DNA of 64,000 nt from Pseudomonas koreensis (GTDB taxonomy: Bacteria > Pseudomonadota > Gammaproteobacteria > Pseudomonadales > Pseudomonadaceae), in assembly GCF_024169245.1 (NCBI RefSeq), contig NZ_JALJWP010000001.1:1489501-1553500 (forward strand). The letters run 5' to 3'. Below, piece by piece: positions 20,373-29,718 of the stretch. The stretch's first letter is position 1; each line of letters begins with the position of its first letter. A program made the translations under genes and the position numbers. The notes beneath the pieces were generated by a model. That model was not told the DNA's origin, did no database searches, and saw only the letters and a program-made list of their open reading frames with translations.

Positions 20373-20431
20373 TTGCTTTTACAGGCTGCAACCCCTTGTG
20401 CGGGCAGATAAACATTTCTGGTTATATAAAC

Positions 20432-20456
20432 ATTCTTAAATAGTCTTTTTAAGAAT
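20432..20456. promoter_or_regulatory. Palindrome upstream of oscA, candidate sulfur-response operator
   Basis: A perfect 9-bp inverted repeat, ATTCTTAAA (20432-20440) and TTTAAGAAT (20448-20456), with a 7-nt spacer, in an AT-rich stretch about 80 nt before oscA. CysB-type LysR regulators bind AT-rich dyads of this kind. Assignment to CysB is inference. Confidence 0.5.
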
Positions 20457-20538
20457 ATCCGTGCCTCTCTTATATTGCTCCCACGCCGAACGCAGTGCCG
20501 CCCACTGCCAGGCAAAACCCCTTCAAAGGAGCAGCACC

Positions 20539-20721
20539 ATGAGCGCATCCCTTCGCAGCGTTGACGGTCAGGACGAAAGCACCATCTTGCGTGAAATCCA
20601 GAGCGCCCTGCGCGATCTGCGGTTCGGCGCGGTGGAGATCACTGTGCACAACGCGCAAGTCGTACAGATCGAACGCAAAGAGAAATTCCGTTTGCAGCAA
20701 CCGGGCAAACAACCGGGCTGA
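20539..20721 (+). CDS. oscA: OscA, YezD-family (DUF2292) sulfur-starvation small protein
   Basis: 60 residues. The ATG at 20539 is chosen with AAAGGAG (20525-20531) ahead of it. It matches the DUF2292/YezD pattern: an acidic N-terminal helix, then AVEITVHNAQVVQIERKEK. OscA is known from Pseudomonas as a small protein co-expressed with sbp under sulfur limitation and needed for chromate resistance. It has no Cys and only the initiator Met. It lies 147 nt upstream of sbp, separated by a REP doublet, as in PAO1 (PA0284-PA0283). Confidence 0.9.
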   Translation: MSASLRSVDGQDESTILREIQSALRDLRFGAVEITVHNAQVVQIERKEKFRLQQPGKQPG

Positions 20722-20730
20722 GCTGAAGGT

Positions 20731-20798
20731 CAAGAGATCGCAGCCTGCGGCAGCTCCTACAGGGGGCTGTGCGCAGGAGCTGCCGCAGGCTGCGATGT
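20731..20798. repeat. REP doublet, family A, between oscA and sbp
   Basis: GATCGCAGCCTGCGGCAGC arm and inverted GCAGGAGCTGCCGCAGGCTG arm. Its position inside a likely operon could let it act as an mRNA hairpin between oscA and sbp. Confidence 0.85.
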
Positions 20799-20868
20799 TT
20801 GAAACGGCACCACAATTTCCGCAATACATAAGAAAAAGCCACCACCAGGAATTCCAGGAGCTTTCACC

Positions 20869-21882
20869 ATGTCGTCGATTCGCCGTTACGCTTTGGCCGC
20901 GCTGGCCAGTGCCGTGTTTGCCGGTTCCGCCGTTGCCAAGGATTACGAGCTGCTCAACGTGTCGTATGACCCGACGCGCGAGCTGTATCAGGAATACAAC
21001 GCCGAATTCATCAAGTTCTGGCAGAAGGATCATGCCGGCGACACGGTGAAAATCCAGCAATCCCATGGCGGTTCGGGCAAGCAGGGTCGTGCGGTGATCG
21101 ACGGTCTGCGCGCTGACGTGGTGACCTTGGCCCTGGCCGGCGACATCGATGAAATCGCCAAGCTCGGCAAGACCCTGCCGGCCGACTGGCAGAAGCGTCT
21201 GCCGGAAGCGAGCACGCCGTACACCTCGACCATCGTGTTCCTGGTGCGCAAGGGCAACCCGAAAGGCATCAAGGACTGGGGCGATCTGGTCAAGAATGAC
21301 GTCTCGGTGATCACGCCAAACCCGAAAACCTCGGGTGGCGCGCGCTGGAACTTCCTCGCCGCGTGGGCCTATGGCCTGAAAGCCAACGGCGGTGATGAAG
21401 CCAAGGCCAAGGAATACGTGCAAACCCTGTTCAAGCACGTGCCGATCCTCGACACCGGTGCGCGTGGTTCGACCATCACCTTCGTCAACAACGGTCAGGG
21501 CGATGTGTTGCTGGCCTGGGAAAACGAAGCGTTCCTGGCGCTGAAAGAAGACGGCGGCGCCGACAAGTTCGATATCGTCGTACCTTCGCTGTCGATCCTC
21601 GCCGAACCACCAGTGGCCGTGGTCGACAAGAATGCCGAGAAGAAGGGCAACGCGCAGATCGCCGAAGCCTATCTCAAGCACCTGTACAGCCCGGCCGGCC
21701 AGGAAATTGCTGCGAAAAACTTCTATCGTCCACGTGACAAGGACGTGGCCGCCAAGTACGCCCAGCAGTTCCCGAAACTGGAGCTGGTGACCATCGACAA
21801 GGACTTCGGCGGCTGGAAATCCGCGCAGCCGAAATTCTTCAACGACGGTGGCGTGTTCGACCAGATTTATCAGGCGCAGTAA
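20869..21882 (+). CDS. sbp: Sbp, periplasmic sulfate-binding protein
   Basis: A 337-residue precursor with a signal peptide to about residue 23 (SAVAKDYEL). Family landmarks: [41 protein letters not shown] and the C-terminal GGVFDQIY. It delivers sulfate (or thiosulfate) to CysTWA. It has no Cys and no Met apart from the initiator, so the mature protein is sulfur-free, as expected for a protein made in quantity during sulfur starvation. The cysTWA genes follow, after a REP doublet. GGAG (20858-20861) precedes the ATG. Confidence 0.96.
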   Translation: MSSIRRYALAALASAVFAGSAVAKDYELLNVSYDPTRELYQEYNAEFIKFWQKDHAGDTVKIQQSHGGSGKQGRAVIDGLRADVVTLALAGDIDEIAKLGKTLPADWQKRLPEASTPYTSTIVFLVRKGNPKGIKDWGDLVKNDVSVITPNPKTSGGARWNFLAAWAYGLKANGGDEAKAKEYVQTLFKHVPILDTGARGSTITFVNNGQGDVLLAWENEAFLALKEDGGADKFDIVVPSLSILAEPPVAVVDKNAEKKGNAQIAEAYLKHLYSPAGQEIAAKNFYRPRDKDVAAKYAQQFPKLELVTIDKDFGGWKSAQPKFFNDGGVFDQIYQAQ

Positions 21883-21925
21883 TCTGACTTCAGCCACACA
21901 TCAAGCCTGAAGCCAGGCGCGGAAA

Positions 21926-22016
21926 ATGTGGGAGCGAGCTTGCTCGCGAAAGCGCAGTGTCAGACGACGTAGAGTTGGCTGATACTCCCTCTTCGCAAGC
22001 AAGCTTGCTCCCACAT
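21926..22016. repeat. REP doublet, family B, between sbp and cysT
   Basis: ATGTGGGAGCGAGCTTGCTC arm and inverted CAAGCAAGCTTGCTCCCACAT arm around a roughly 45-nt loop. The position suggests differential stability of the sbp message relative to the permease genes. Confidence 0.9.
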
Positions 22017-22054
22017 TGGTGCGTTCAGCGGAATGCTTTTAACCAAGGACTTTT

Positions 22055-22873
22055 ATGTCGCGTCGTATCTCCCCCGTCATACCCGGCTTCGGGCTGACGC
22101 TGGGTTACACCTTGGTGTACCTCAGCCTGATTGTGCTTATCCCGCTGGCAGCGATGTTCGTCCACGCCGCCCAGCTGACCTGGGATCAGTTCTGGACGAT
22201 CATCTCCGCACCGCGGGTGCTGGCGGCGTTGAAGCTGAGCTTCGGCACCGCACTGTGCGCGGCGATCATCAACGGCATCATCGGCACGTTGCTGGCCTGG
22301 GTGCTGGTGCGCTACACCTTCCCCGGACGCAAGGTGATCGACGCGATGATCGATCTGCCTTTCGCCCTGCCTACAGCCGTCGCCGGCATCGCGCTGACGG
22401 CGCTGTACACGCCGACCGGTCTGGTCGGGCAGTTCGCCGCCGACCTCGGTTTCAAGATCGCCTACACACCGCTGGGCATTACCCTCGCACTGACCTTCGT
22501 AACCCTGCCGTTTGTGGTACGCACGGTGCAGCCGGTGCTGGCTGATATTCCCCGTGAAGTCGAAGAGGCGGCTGCCTGCCTCGGTGCTAAACCATTACAG
22601 GTGTTCCGCCACATTCTGCTGCCGGCGCTGCTGCCGGCGTGGTTGACCGGTTTCGCTCTGGCGTTCGCCCGTGGTGTCGGCGAGTACGGTTCGGTGATCT
22701 TCATCGCCGGCAACATGCCGATGAAAACCGAAATCCTGCCGCTGCTGATCATGGTCAAACTCGACCAGTACGATTACACCGGTGCCACCTCCATCGGCGT
22801 GCTGATGCTGGTGGTTTCCTTCGTCCTGTTGCTGCTGATCAACTTGCTGCAGCGGCGCATCGAAACCCCATAA
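22055..22873 (+). CDS. cysT: CysT, sulfate ABC transporter permease
   Basis: A 272-residue inner-membrane permease with six predicted helices and the cytoplasmic EAA loop (EVEEAAACLGAKPLQVFRHILLP) that docks on CysA. It pairs with CysW to form the sulfate channel fed by Sbp. The start is the ATG at 22055; the upstream region has only a modest AAGGA. Confidence 0.95.
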   Translation: MSRRISPVIPGFGLTLGYTLVYLSLIVLIPLAAMFVHAAQLTWDQFWTIISAPRVLAALKLSFGTALCAAIINGIIGTLLAWVLVRYTFPGRKVIDAMIDLPFALPTAVAGIALTALYTPTGLVGQFAADLGFKIAYTPLGITLALTFVTLPFVVRTVQPVLADIPREVEEAAACLGAKPLQVFRHILLPALLPAWLTGFALAFARGVGEYGSVIFIAGNMPMKTEILPLLIMVKLDQYDYTGATSIGVLMLVVSFVLLLLINLLQRRIETP

Positions 22874-22885
22874 GGAGGCGCGAAC

Positions 22886-23758
22886 ATGTCCCAATCGTCT
22901 ATTGCGGCCGCCTCTTCGGCCAACGCTGCGCGGCGTGGCAGCGCCACTTCGCGCAGAGTCCTGATCGGTCTTGGCTGGCTGATCTTTTTCCTGTTTCTCC
23001 TGCTGCCACTGTTCATCGTCGTATCGCAGGGTTTGAAGAATGGCCTTGGCGCGTTCTTCACCGCGATCTTTGAACCGGACGCGCTGTCGGCGCTGAAACT
23101 GACGGTGATTGCCGTGCTGATCTCGGTGCCGCTGAACCTGGTGTTCGGCGTCAGTGCGGCGTGGTGCGTGAGCAAATACTCGTTCCGTGGCAAGAGCATG
23201 CTGGTGACGCTGATCGACCTGCCGTTCTCGGTGTCGCCGGTGATCGCCGGTCTGGTGTACGTGCTGATGTTCGGTGCCCAGGGCCTGTTCGGGCCGTGGC
23301 TGCAGGATCACGACATCCAGATCGTCTTCGCCCTGCCGGGCATTGTCCTGGCGACAATTTTCGTCACCGTGCCGTTCGTGGCCCGTGAACTGATTCCGCT
23401 GATGCAGGAACAAGGCACCCAGGAGGAAGAAGCCGCGCGTCTGCTCGGCGCCAATGGCTGGCAGATGTTCTGGCACGTCACCGTGCCGAACATCAAGTGG
23501 GGCCTGATTTATGGCGTGGTGCTGTGTACCGCGCGGGCCATGGGCGAGTTCGGTGCGGTGTCGGTGGTTTCCGGGCACATTCGCGGGGTGACCAACACCT
23601 TGCCGCTGCACGTCGAGATCCTCTACAACGAATACAACCACGTGGCCGCGTTCGCCGTGGCGAGCCTGTTGCTGATCCTGGCGCTCTTCATCCTGCTGCT
23701 CAAGCAGTGGAGCGAAAACCGTATCAACCGCCTGCGCGCCAGCGCCGCGGAGGAATAA
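22886..23758 (+). CDS. cysW: CysW, sulfate ABC transporter permease
   Basis: A 290-residue permease, 12 nt after cysT, with GGAGG in the gap. The N-terminus has a roughly 30-residue Ser/Ala-rich cytoplasmic lead before the first helix. EAA loop: [22 protein letters not shown]. It partners CysT. Confidence 0.95.
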   Translation: MSQSSIAAASSANAARRGSATSRRVLIGLGWLIFFLFLLLPLFIVVSQGLKNGLGAFFTAIFEPDALSALKLTVIAVLISVPLNLVFGVSAAWCVSKYSFRGKSMLVTLIDLPFSVSPVIAGLVYVLMFGAQGLFGPWLQDHDIQIVFALPGIVLATIFVTVPFVARELIPLMQEQGTQEEEAARLLGANGWQMFWHVTVPNIKWGLIYGVVLCTARAMGEFGAVSVVSGHIRGVTNTLPLHVEILYNEYNHVAAFAVASLLLILALFILLLKQWSENRINRLRASAAEE

Positions 23759-23761
23759 TTC

Positions 23762-24751
23762 ATGTCGATCGAAGTGCGTAACGTCAGCAAGAATTTCAAT
23801 GCGTTCAAGGCGCTGGACAACATCAGCCTGGATATCCAGAGCGGTGAGCTGGTCGCGCTGCTGGGCCCTTCGGGCTGCGGCAAGACCACCTTGCTGCGCA
23901 TTATCGCCGGTCTGGAAACCCCAGATCAGGGCAACATCGTCTTTCACGGCGAAGACGTTTCCGGCCACGATGTGCGGGATCGCAACGTCGGTTTCGTGTT
24001 CCAGCATTACGCCTTGTTCCGCCACATGACGGTGTTCGACAACGTCGCGTTCGGCCTGCGCATGAAACCGAAAAACCAGCGTCCGAGCGAAAGCCAGATC
24101 GCGGCCAAGGTCCACGAACTGCTGAACATGGTGCAACTGGACTGGCTGTCGGATCGCTATCCGGAGCAGTTGTCCGGTGGTCAACGTCAGCGCATCGCCT
24201 TGGCTCGTGCCCTCGCGGTGGAACCGAAAGTACTGCTGCTCGACGAGCCGTTCGGCGCCCTCGACGCCAAGGTGCGCAAGGAACTGCGGCGCTGGCTGGC
24301 GCGGCTGCACGAAGACATCAACCTGACTTCGGTGTTCGTGACCCACGACCAGGAAGAAGCAATGGAAGTCGCCGACCGTATCGTGGTGATGAACAAGGGC
24401 GTGATCGAGCAGATCGGCTCACCGGGCGACGTCTACGAAAACCCGGCCAGCGATTTCGTTTATCACTTCCTTGGTGACTCGAACCGCCTGCTGCTGAGCG
24501 ATGACAACCATGTGCTGTTCCGCCCGCACGAAGTGTCGTTGTCCAGACATGAGCTGGAAGATCACCACGCTGCCGAGGTGCGCGATATCCGTCCACTGGG
24601 CGCGACCACGCGGGTGACGCTGAAGGTCGAAGGGCAGGCGGATTTGATTGAGGCGGAAGTGGTGAAAGACCACGACAGCCTGATCGGCTTGGCCAAGGGT
24701 GAAACCCTGTTTTTCAAACCCAAGGTCTGGCAGAAAGTCGCCAACCTCTAA
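23762..24751 (+). CDS. cysA: CysA, sulfate ABC transporter ATPase
   Basis: A 329-residue ATPase powering sulfate uptake, 3 nt after cysW. Walker [11 protein letters not shown]-loop, signature LSGGQRQR, Walker [13 protein letters not shown] and switch VTHDQEEA are all intact. A C-terminal TOBE-like domain (from about residue 235) is where such ATPases are regulated. The operon ends in a REP doublet. Confidence 0.96.
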   Translation: MSIEVRNVSKNFNAFKALDNISLDIQSGELVALLGPSGCGKTTLLRIIAGLETPDQGNIVFHGEDVSGHDVRDRNVGFVFQHYALFRHMTVFDNVAFGLRMKPKNQRPSESQIAAKVHELLNMVQLDWLSDRYPEQLSGGQRQRIALARALAVEPKVLLLDEPFGALDAKVRKELRRWLARLHEDINLTSVFVTHDQEEAMEVADRIVVMNKGVIEQIGSPGDVYENPASDFVYHFLGDSNRLLLSDDNHVLFRPHEVSLSRHELEDHHAAEVRDIRPLGATTRVTLKVEGQADLIEAEVVKDHDSLIGLAKGETLFFKPKVWQKVANL

Positions 24752-24752
24752 A

Positions 24753-24833
24753 AGCAAAAGATCGCAGCCTTCGGCAGCTCCTACAGGGGAACGCATTCCA
24801 ACTGTAGGAGCTGCCGAAGGCTGCGATCTTTCA
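24753..24833. repeat. REP doublet, family A
   Basis: GATCGCAGCCTTCGGCAGC arm and inverted TGTAGGAGCTGCCGAAGG arm between convergent cysA and the DUF962 gene. Confidence 0.9.
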
Positions 24834-24839
24834 AGCGGC

Positions 24840-25367
24840 CTAAGCCGCTGCTTTGCGATTCGGATTGACTCGCACCACCCCTGCCCGCGCTTCAATCTGC
24901 GCTTTCAACTCCTGCCGCATCCCCAGCAGAAACGCCAACTCAGCCACAACGAACAGCGGCCCGACAATCAGCCCGCTGATGTCATCGACAAACGCCGGTT
25001 TGCGCCCTTCATAGTGATGCCCGACAAACTGGATCACCCAGCCAATCACGAACATCGCCAGGCCGCTGCTCAACCAGACCAGGGTGCTTTGCTGCGCCAG
25101 TGCATGCCCGGCCCACACCGACAGGCCCATCAGCAGCGTCATCAACACGCCGAGCTTCAACTCCAGACGCAGGTAAAACCACGCCGACGCCAGCGCCACG
25201 ACGACGGCGGGAGATACCCACAACCCGCCCAGCGACCACTCCGGCCGCGACAGCAGAACAGCAACCGCCACCACGATCAGCGGAATGCCGATAAAGTGGC
25301 TGACGATGTTGCGCGGGTCGCGGTGGTAGGCGGCGTATTGACTGAGGTGGTCGACGAGGCTTTTCAT
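24840..25367 (-). CDS. Mpo1-like membrane protein (DUF962)
   Basis: 175 residues. The start is the ATG at 25367, where GGAGG lies 7 nt upstream; a much longer frame overlaps the crp-like gene and is not used. Four membrane helices. The DUF962 signature is clear: YAAYHRDPRNIVSHFIGIP at the N-terminus and HHYEGRKPA in the second half. The yeast relative Mpo1 is an iron-dependent dioxygenase for 2-hydroxy fatty acids using these His residues; activity of bacterial members is less certain. It is divergent from the Crp/Fnr gene with an 84-nt gap. Confidence 0.85.
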   Translation of the reverse strand: MKSLVDHLSQYAAYHRDPRNIVSHFIGIPLIVVAVAVLLSRPEWSLGGLWVSPAVVVALASAWFYLRLELKLGVLMTLLMGLSVWAGHALAQQSTLVWLSSGLAMFVIGWVIQFVGHHYEGRKPAFVDDISGLIVGPLFVVAELAFLLGMRQELKAQIEARAGVVRVNPNRKAAA

Positions 25368-25451
25368 TGTTGTTCCTCCAGTATGGTTGAATGCATCATC
25401 CCTCGGGATCGGCGTTCGTTCTGTCGGGCAGGCGACACTCCAGGAGTGGTT

Positions 25452-26129
25452 ATGCAAATTCGTGCACGGTTGCTCAGCGGCCAGTGGTTCAGTCATCTGC
25501 CGGCGTCCTTTCAGGATAGCCTGCTGGCGCTGGCTCGAGAGCGGCGGCTCACGCCGGGGCAGCGGCTGTTCCAGCGCGGCGATGCCCCGTGCGGTCTGTA
25601 CGCAGTGCTTGATGGCGCCGTGCGCATCGGCGCAGTCAGCGAGCAGGGCAAGGAGGCGTTGTTGAGTCTGGTGGAGGCGCCGCACTGGTTCGGCGAAATC
25701 TGCCTGTTCGACGGCCAGCCACGCACCCATGATGCCTATGCAGTCGGGCCGTGTACCTTGCTGAATATTCCACAAGCGGCATTGCTCAAACTGCTCGACG
25801 AACAGCCGCAATATTGGCGGCATCTGGCGCTGCTGATGAGCCACAAGTTGCGCCTCGCTTTCATCAATCTCGAACAGTTGAGCCTGCTGCCAGCCCCGGC
25901 GCGCTTGGCTCATCGCTTGCTGATGATCGCCGAAGGCTACGGCGAACTCGACGCACCACGCCGGACGCTGCAGCTACCGCAGGAGCAGTTGGCAGCGATG
26001 CTGTCGCTGTCGCGGCAGACCACCAATCAGATCCTCAAGGATCTGCAGGGGCAGGGGGTTATCGGTCTGGCTTACGGCGAGATCGAAATCCTCGATAGCG
26101 CGCGATTGCGGGCCTTGGCCACGATTTGA
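25452..26129 (+). CDS. Crp/Fnr family transcriptional regulator
   Basis: 225 residues. The ATG at 25452 follows AGGAG (25442-25446). A cyclic-nucleotide-binding fold spans about residues 15-130 (GQRLFQRGDAPCGLYAVLDGAVRIG; GEICLFDGQPRTHDA), followed by a Crp-type winged helix-turn-helix (LPQEQLAAMLSLSRQTTNQILKDLQGQGVI). There are no Cys clusters, so it is not an Fe-S Fnr. The ligand is unknown. It is divergent from the DUF962 gene, which may be its target. Confidence 0.88.
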   Translation: MQIRARLLSGQWFSHLPASFQDSLLALARERRLTPGQRLFQRGDAPCGLYAVLDGAVRIGAVSEQGKEALLSLVEAPHWFGEICLFDGQPRTHDAYAVGPCTLLNIPQAALLKLLDEQPQYWRHLALLMSHKLRLAFINLEQLSLLPAPARLAHRLLMIAEGYGELDAPRRTLQLPQEQLAAMLSLSRQTTNQILKDLQGQGVIGLAYGEIEILDSARLRALATI

Positions 26130-26147
26130 CGGGCGCCTGAAATCCCA

Positions 26148-26238
26148 ATGTGGGAGCGAGCCTGCTCGCGAAAGCGGTGGGTCATTCAATGATGATGTCG
26201 ACTGATACAACGCCTTCGCGAGCAGGCTCGCTCCCACA
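26148..26238. repeat. REP doublet, family B
   Basis: ATGTGGGAGCGAGCCTGCTC arm and inverted GAGCAGGCTCGCTCCCACAG arm between convergent crp-like and hiuH genes. Confidence 0.9.
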
Positions 26239-26255
26239 GGGAATCGGGGTCTGGA

Positions 26256-26666
26256 TCAGGAACCACGATAGGTCGAGAAACCGTACGGGCTCAGCAGCAG
26301 CGGGATGTGGTAGTGCTGATCGGTCTGCTTGACCTGAAAGATCACCGGAATTTCCGGGAAGAACGTCTCATGCTTGATCTTTTGGTAATACTCGCCGGTC
26401 TTGAACACCACGCGGTATTCACCGGCTTCGAATGGCTGTTTGGCCGGGAACAGCTCGGCGATCCGCCCTTGCTCGTTGGTGGTGCCCTGGGCCAGTGGCT
26501 GCCAGTTTTCGCCGACGTGTTTTTCCAGGGTGACGTTGATGCCCGGTGACGGCAGGCCGTTTTCCAGGTTGAGCACGTGCACGCTCAGCGGATTGCCGGC
26601 GGCCATCGTCAGGCTGGAAACAGCGCTCAGGCCGAGGGCGGCGAGGGTCATGCGCAGGGTCGTCAT
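26256..26666 (-). CDS. hiuH: Periplasmic 5-hydroxyisourate hydrolase (transthyretin-like)
   Basis: A 136-residue precursor with a signal peptide to about residue 23 (TMAAGNPLS). HIU hydrolase motifs: LSVHVLNLENGLPSPGINVTL, the conserved His and Arg positions (HVLN, EYRVVF), YHIPLLLSPYGFSTY and the C-terminal YRGS tetrapeptide. It hydrolyses the product of urate oxidation. A signal peptide makes it periplasmic, as for E. coli HiuH, where it is not part of a cytosolic purine pathway. It sits 11 nt after the GlcG-like gene and is transcribed away from the hprRS-like genes. Confidence 0.92.
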   Translation of the reverse strand: MTTLRMTLAALGLSAVSSLTMAAGNPLSVHVLNLENGLPSPGINVTLEKHVGENWQPLAQGTTNEQGRIAELFPAKQPFEAGEYRVVFKTGEYYQKIKHETFFPEIPVIFQVKQTDQHYHIPLLLSPYGFSTYRGS

Positions 26667-26677
26667 GGTGGATCTCC

Positions 26678-27163
26678 TTAGTGGGAACGGGTGATGGTCA
26701 GGCCGGCTTTGTCGGCGGCGGCGCGGGCGCAGTTTTCGTCTTGCTCACCGCCGCCGGAACCGGCCACGCCCATGGCGCCGACCAGTTCGCTGCCGGCGAA
26801 CAGCGGGATACCGCCGCCGAGCAAAAGCAATTCATCGAGGGTGTTGAGGTTGGCGGTTTCCGGGTTGCTGCGGGCGCGCTCGGCGAACAGCCGCGTTGGG
26901 GTCTTGGTCGACAGCGCGGTGTAGGCCTTGCGTTGGCTGGCGGCGGTGTTGTGCGGCCCGACGCCGTCACCACGCAACGTCACCAGCAAGTTACCGCCAC
27001 GGTCGAGTACCGACACCGTGCCGGTGCAACTGCTCATCGCCTTGTCCGCCAGCCAGCGTGCGGTTTTCAGGTCGAGATCGGCGTGGCGCGGCAGTTCTGG
27101 CGTGGCACTTGCTGCGCCGCTGAGGCCGAGGATCAGGCTGGCGACAAGGTATTTGACGGTCAT
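26678..27163 (-). CDS. GlcG/HbpS family protein (DUF336), secreted
   Basis: 161 residues with a signal peptide to about residue 20 (ASATPEL). GlcG/HbpS signature: DRGGNLLVTLRGDG, then SQRKAYTALSTKTPT and GGGIPLF...VGAMGVAGSGGGEQDENCA. HbpS members bind haem in the context of oxidative stress in Streptomyces; others have unknown roles. It is first gene of a two-gene unit with hiuH and shares the intergenic region, with its operator, with the two-component system. Confidence 0.85.
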   Translation of the reverse strand: MTVKYLVASLILGLSGAASATPELPRHADLDLKTARWLADKAMSSCTGTVSVLDRGGNLLVTLRGDGVGPHNTAASQRKAYTALSTKTPTRLFAERARSNPETANLNTLDELLLLGGGIPLFAGSELVGAMGVAGSGGGEQDENCARAAADKAGLTITRSH

Positions 27164-27229
27164 GTGCAGGCTCCGAATGGGAAGGTCTGCACCTTAACCG
27201 GCGCACTTCGTCAGAACCCCGTCAGGCGG

Positions 27230-27245
27230 ATTACAAGTTTGTAAT
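27230..27245. promoter_or_regulatory. HprR/CusR/CopR-type operator palindrome
   Basis: ATTACAA-GT-TTGTAAT: a perfect 7-bp palindrome with a 2-bp centre. It matches the known ATTACAAAATTGTAAT-type box recognised by HprR and CusR of E. coli and by CopR of Pseudomonas. It lies 66 nt before the GlcG-like start and 54 nt before the response-regulator start, so it can serve both divergent units. Confidence 0.8.
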
Positions 27246-27299
27246 GGGCAACGGCGCCGAACACGCCTAGCCTGTGTGCCTGATCAATCGAGGTGTGCC

Positions 27300-27980
27300 A
27301 TGCGTTTGCTGGTCGTAGAAGATGAAGCCAAAACCGCCAACTTCCTCGCCAAGGGCCTGGGCGAGTCGGGTTTCGCCGTGGATGTGGCGCTCAATGGCCT
27401 CGACGGCCGCTATTTTATCGAGCAGCAGGAATACGACCTGATCATCCTCGACGTGATGCTCCCGGGTCTGAACGGCTGGCAATTGTTGCAACTGATCCGC
27501 CAGCGCGGCGCCACACCGGTGCTGTTTCTCACCGCCAAGGACGCTATCGAAGACCGCGTTCGTGGGCTGGAACTGGGCGCCGATGATTACCTGCTCAAAC
27601 CCTTCGCTTTCGCCGAACTGCTCGCGCGGGTGCGCACGCTGCTGCGACGCGGGCCGCTGCGCGAAGCCGAGTCGTACAACATCGCTGATCTGGAGATCGA
27701 CGTGCTGCGCCGCCGGGTCAGTCGCGGCGGCCAGCGCATTGCCCTGACCAACAAAGAGTTTGCCCTGTTGCAATTGCTCGCCAGCCGCCAAGGCGAAGTG
27801 CTCTCGCGCACGCTGATCGCTTCGCAGGTGTGGAACCTGAATTTCGACAGCGACACCAACATGGTCGAAGTCGCAGTCCGGCGTTTGCGCGCCAAGGTCG
27901 ACGACCCGTACATGCCGAAACTTATCCACACCGTGCGTGGCGTCGGTTATCAGCTGGAAGCGCCGGACGATGTGGAGTAA
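27300..27980 (+). CDS. HprR/CopR-type response regulator
   Basis: 226 residues of the OmpR class. The receiver domain has DE at the N-terminus (VVEDEAK), phospho-Asp in [10 protein letters not shown], and TAKD/LLKPFAF. The winged-helix domain starts near residue 128. The ATG at 27300 has GAGGTG upstream. The adjacent kinase is of the heavy-metal-sensor subfamily. The divergent hiuH neighbour repeats the E. coli arrangement hiuH with hprRS (yedWV), where the system answers oxidative stress; copper response (CopR) is the alternative. Confidence 0.88.
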   Translation: MRLLVVEDEAKTANFLAKGLGESGFAVDVALNGLDGRYFIEQQEYDLIILDVMLPGLNGWQLLQLIRQRGATPVLFLTAKDAIEDRVRGLELGADDYLLKPFAFAELLARVRTLLRRGPLREAESYNIADLEIDVLRRRVSRGGQRIALTNKEFALLQLLASRQGEVLSRTLIASQVWNLNFDSDTNMVEVAVRRLRAKVDDPYMPKLIHTVRGVGYQLEAPDDVE

Positions 27981-29358
27981 ATCGATCGCCTGGCGATTGG
28001 CTCTGGCCTTCGCCGTGGTCTGCGCGCTGGTACTCAGCGCAATCGGCGTTTTTCTCTACCGCTCGCTGGCCTCGGAATTGGCCTTTCGTGACGACATGGC
28101 CCTGCTCGGTCGCCTGGAACAAGTGCGCGCCTTGCTCGCTGACAGCGACAGCCTCGACGCCTTGCAGGCGCGGCCACGGTTGTATCAGAACATGCTCGGC
28201 AATCTCGACAGTCTGCTGCTGGTGCGCCGGGCGGACGGCTCCAGCGTGATCGCGATCAACCCGCGTCAGCGCGAATTGCCGGTGCTCCATGCATTAGCGC
28301 GAGAACAAATGCCGCAGCGCCGCGACGTGCTCACCTGGCAGTCCAGCGACGGCGCCGAACTGGCCTTGCTGTCCGGCCAGGCCCAAGGCCCCAACGGTGA
28401 AGCCCTGACGGTGATCGCCGGCAAAGTGCTCAGCGAGCGCGAACAGATGCTCGGCAGTTATCGCCTGCGCCTGTATCTGTCTGTTGGCCTCGGCGCATTG
28501 CTCGCCTTTGCCTTGGGCTTGCTGTTGTTGCGCCGGGGATTGCAACCGTTGCATCAGTTGAGTCAAGCGGTGCGCAGCATCGATCTGCGCAGTCTCGACC
28601 GACGCCTGCCCACCGAGGGCACGCCGACCGAATTGCGCGAGCCGGTGCACGCGCTCAACGCCATGCTGGCACGGCTGGACGACAGCGTGCAGCGCCTGTC
28701 GCAGTTCTCCGCCGACCTCGCCCACGAAATCCGCACGCCGTTGCACACTTTGCTGGCCAGCAACGGCCAGGCCCTGAACCATCCGCGCAGCACGGCCGAG
28801 TATCAGGAAGTGCTGGCCTCAAACATGGAAGAGTTCGAACGGCTCAAGCGCATGGCCGAGAACCTGATGTTCCTCGCCCGCGCCGAACAGGCCGAACGCG
28901 CGCTCAATCTGCAAACACTGGACTTGCGCAGCGTTGGCGACGAGCTCTGCGATTACTTCGAAGCCCTGGCCGATGACCGCGATCTCCAACTGCAAAACCG
29001 CATGCACGGCGAATTGCCCGCCGACCAGCAACTGCTGCAGCGCGCCCTCGGCAACCTGTTGGCCAACGCCGTACGCCATGCCGACCCCGGCACCCTGATC
29101 AGCCTGCGCCGCCGCGATGAACCGGGTATGTGCTGGCTGCAAGTACACAACCACGGCCCGGTTATCCCGCCGGAGCATCTGGGCAAGCTGTTCGACCGCT
29201 TTTATCGCGTCGATCCCTCGCGTGCTGAACCGGGGGATTCGGGCGGGTTGGGGCTGGCGATAGTGCAGTCGATCATGCAGTTGCATGGCGGGCAGGTGCG
29301 GGTGAGTAGTGATGTGGCGGGGACGGTGTTTGAGTTGGGGTTTGAGGGGCGGTGTTAA
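27970..29358 (+). CDS. HprS/CopS-type membrane sensor histidine kinase
   Basis: A 462-residue kinase whose ATG (27970) lies inside the end of the regulator gene (11-nt overlap), implying coupled translation. It has two membrane helices (about residues 12-32 and 165-188) around a periplasmic sensor of about 130 residues, then HAMP, H-box [14 protein letters not shown]-box [10 protein letters not shown] and G-box [11 protein letters not shown]. The periplasmic part contains no Cys and no His cluster but several Met, which leaves methionine oxidation or metal binding through Met as possible inputs (inference). Confidence 0.88.
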   Translation: MWSKSIAWRLALAFAVVCALVLSAIGVFLYRSLASELAFRDDMALLGRLEQVRALLADSDSLDALQARPRLYQNMLGNLDSLLLVRRADGSSVIAINPRQRELPVLHALAREQMPQRRDVLTWQSSDGAELALLSGQAQGPNGEALTVIAGKVLSEREQMLGSYRLRLYLSVGLGALLAFALGLLLLRRGLQPLHQLSQAVRSIDLRSLDRRLPTEGTPTELREPVHALNAMLARLDDSVQRLSQFSADLAHEIRTPLHTLLASNGQALNHPRSTAEYQEVLASNMEEFERLKRMAENLMFLARAEQAERALNLQTLDLRSVGDELCDYFEALADDRDLQLQNRMHGELPADQQLLQRALGNLLANAVRHADPGTLISLRRRDEPGMCWLQVHNHGPVIPPEHLGKLFDRFYRVDPSRAEPGDSGGLGLAIVQSIMQLHGGQVRVSSDVAGTVFELGFEGRC

Positions 29359-29394
29359 GACGTTAGCGATGGCTGACCATCTACGCTAAGCTCA

Positions 29395-29456
29395 TTTAAT
29401 TGCATTGTTGATGATGCAATTAAATTCTTTTGGTGGATTTGCATTGTAAGCAATGC
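29395..29456. promoter_or_regulatory. Two tandem palindromes, candidate HipB operators
   Basis: First palindrome: TTTAATTGCAT (29395-29405) and ATGCAATTAAA (29414-29424), a perfect 11-bp inverted repeat with an 8-nt spacer. Second: GCATTG (29441-29446) and CAATGC (29451-29456), spacer TAAG. Both share GCAT/ATGC half-sites and sit just before hipB, as expected for an autoregulated hipBA operon. E. coli HipB also uses inverted half-sites separated by 8 nt. Confidence 0.75.
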
Positions 29457-29469
29457 ATTTGGGGCGGTG

Positions 29470-29718
29470 ATGGAAAAAATTGGCGAGTTGATCAGAAGCT
29501 TGCGTAAGGCTGAAAAGCTGTCCCAGCAAGCTTTGGCGCAGCAATACGGCATGAGCCGCGCAACAATCTCGGGGATTGAAAACAACACAATCTCGGAAAT
29601 CGGTCTGCGTAAAGTCGAAGCGATTCTTAACGGATTCGGCTACGAATTGGCCGCAATCCCCCGCGCCTCTCGACGGCCGACACTCGACACGCTGCGCAAG
29701 GTGAACTTCCATGGCTGA
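29470..29718 (+). CDS. hipB: HipB-like antitoxin, Xre-family DNA-binding protein
   Basis: 82 residues from the ATG at 29470 (a GTG at 29467 is directly adjacent). The helix-turn-helix is KLSQQALAQQYGMSRATISGIENN, followed by a short C-terminal strand region as in HipB. It overlaps hipA by 8 nt. Antitoxins of this type bind HipA and repress their own operon. Confidence 0.88.
   Translation: MEKIGELIRSLRKAEKLSQQALAQQYGMSRATISGIENNTISEIGLRKVEAILNGFGYELAAIPRASRRPTLDTLRKVNFHG

Noticed and set aside
24699..25451. Upstream extension of the Crp/Fnr frame by about 250 codons
   Set aside because: It runs through a REP doublet and the antisense of the DUF962 gene; the ATG at 25452 has a good ribosome binding site and starts the cNMP-binding domain.
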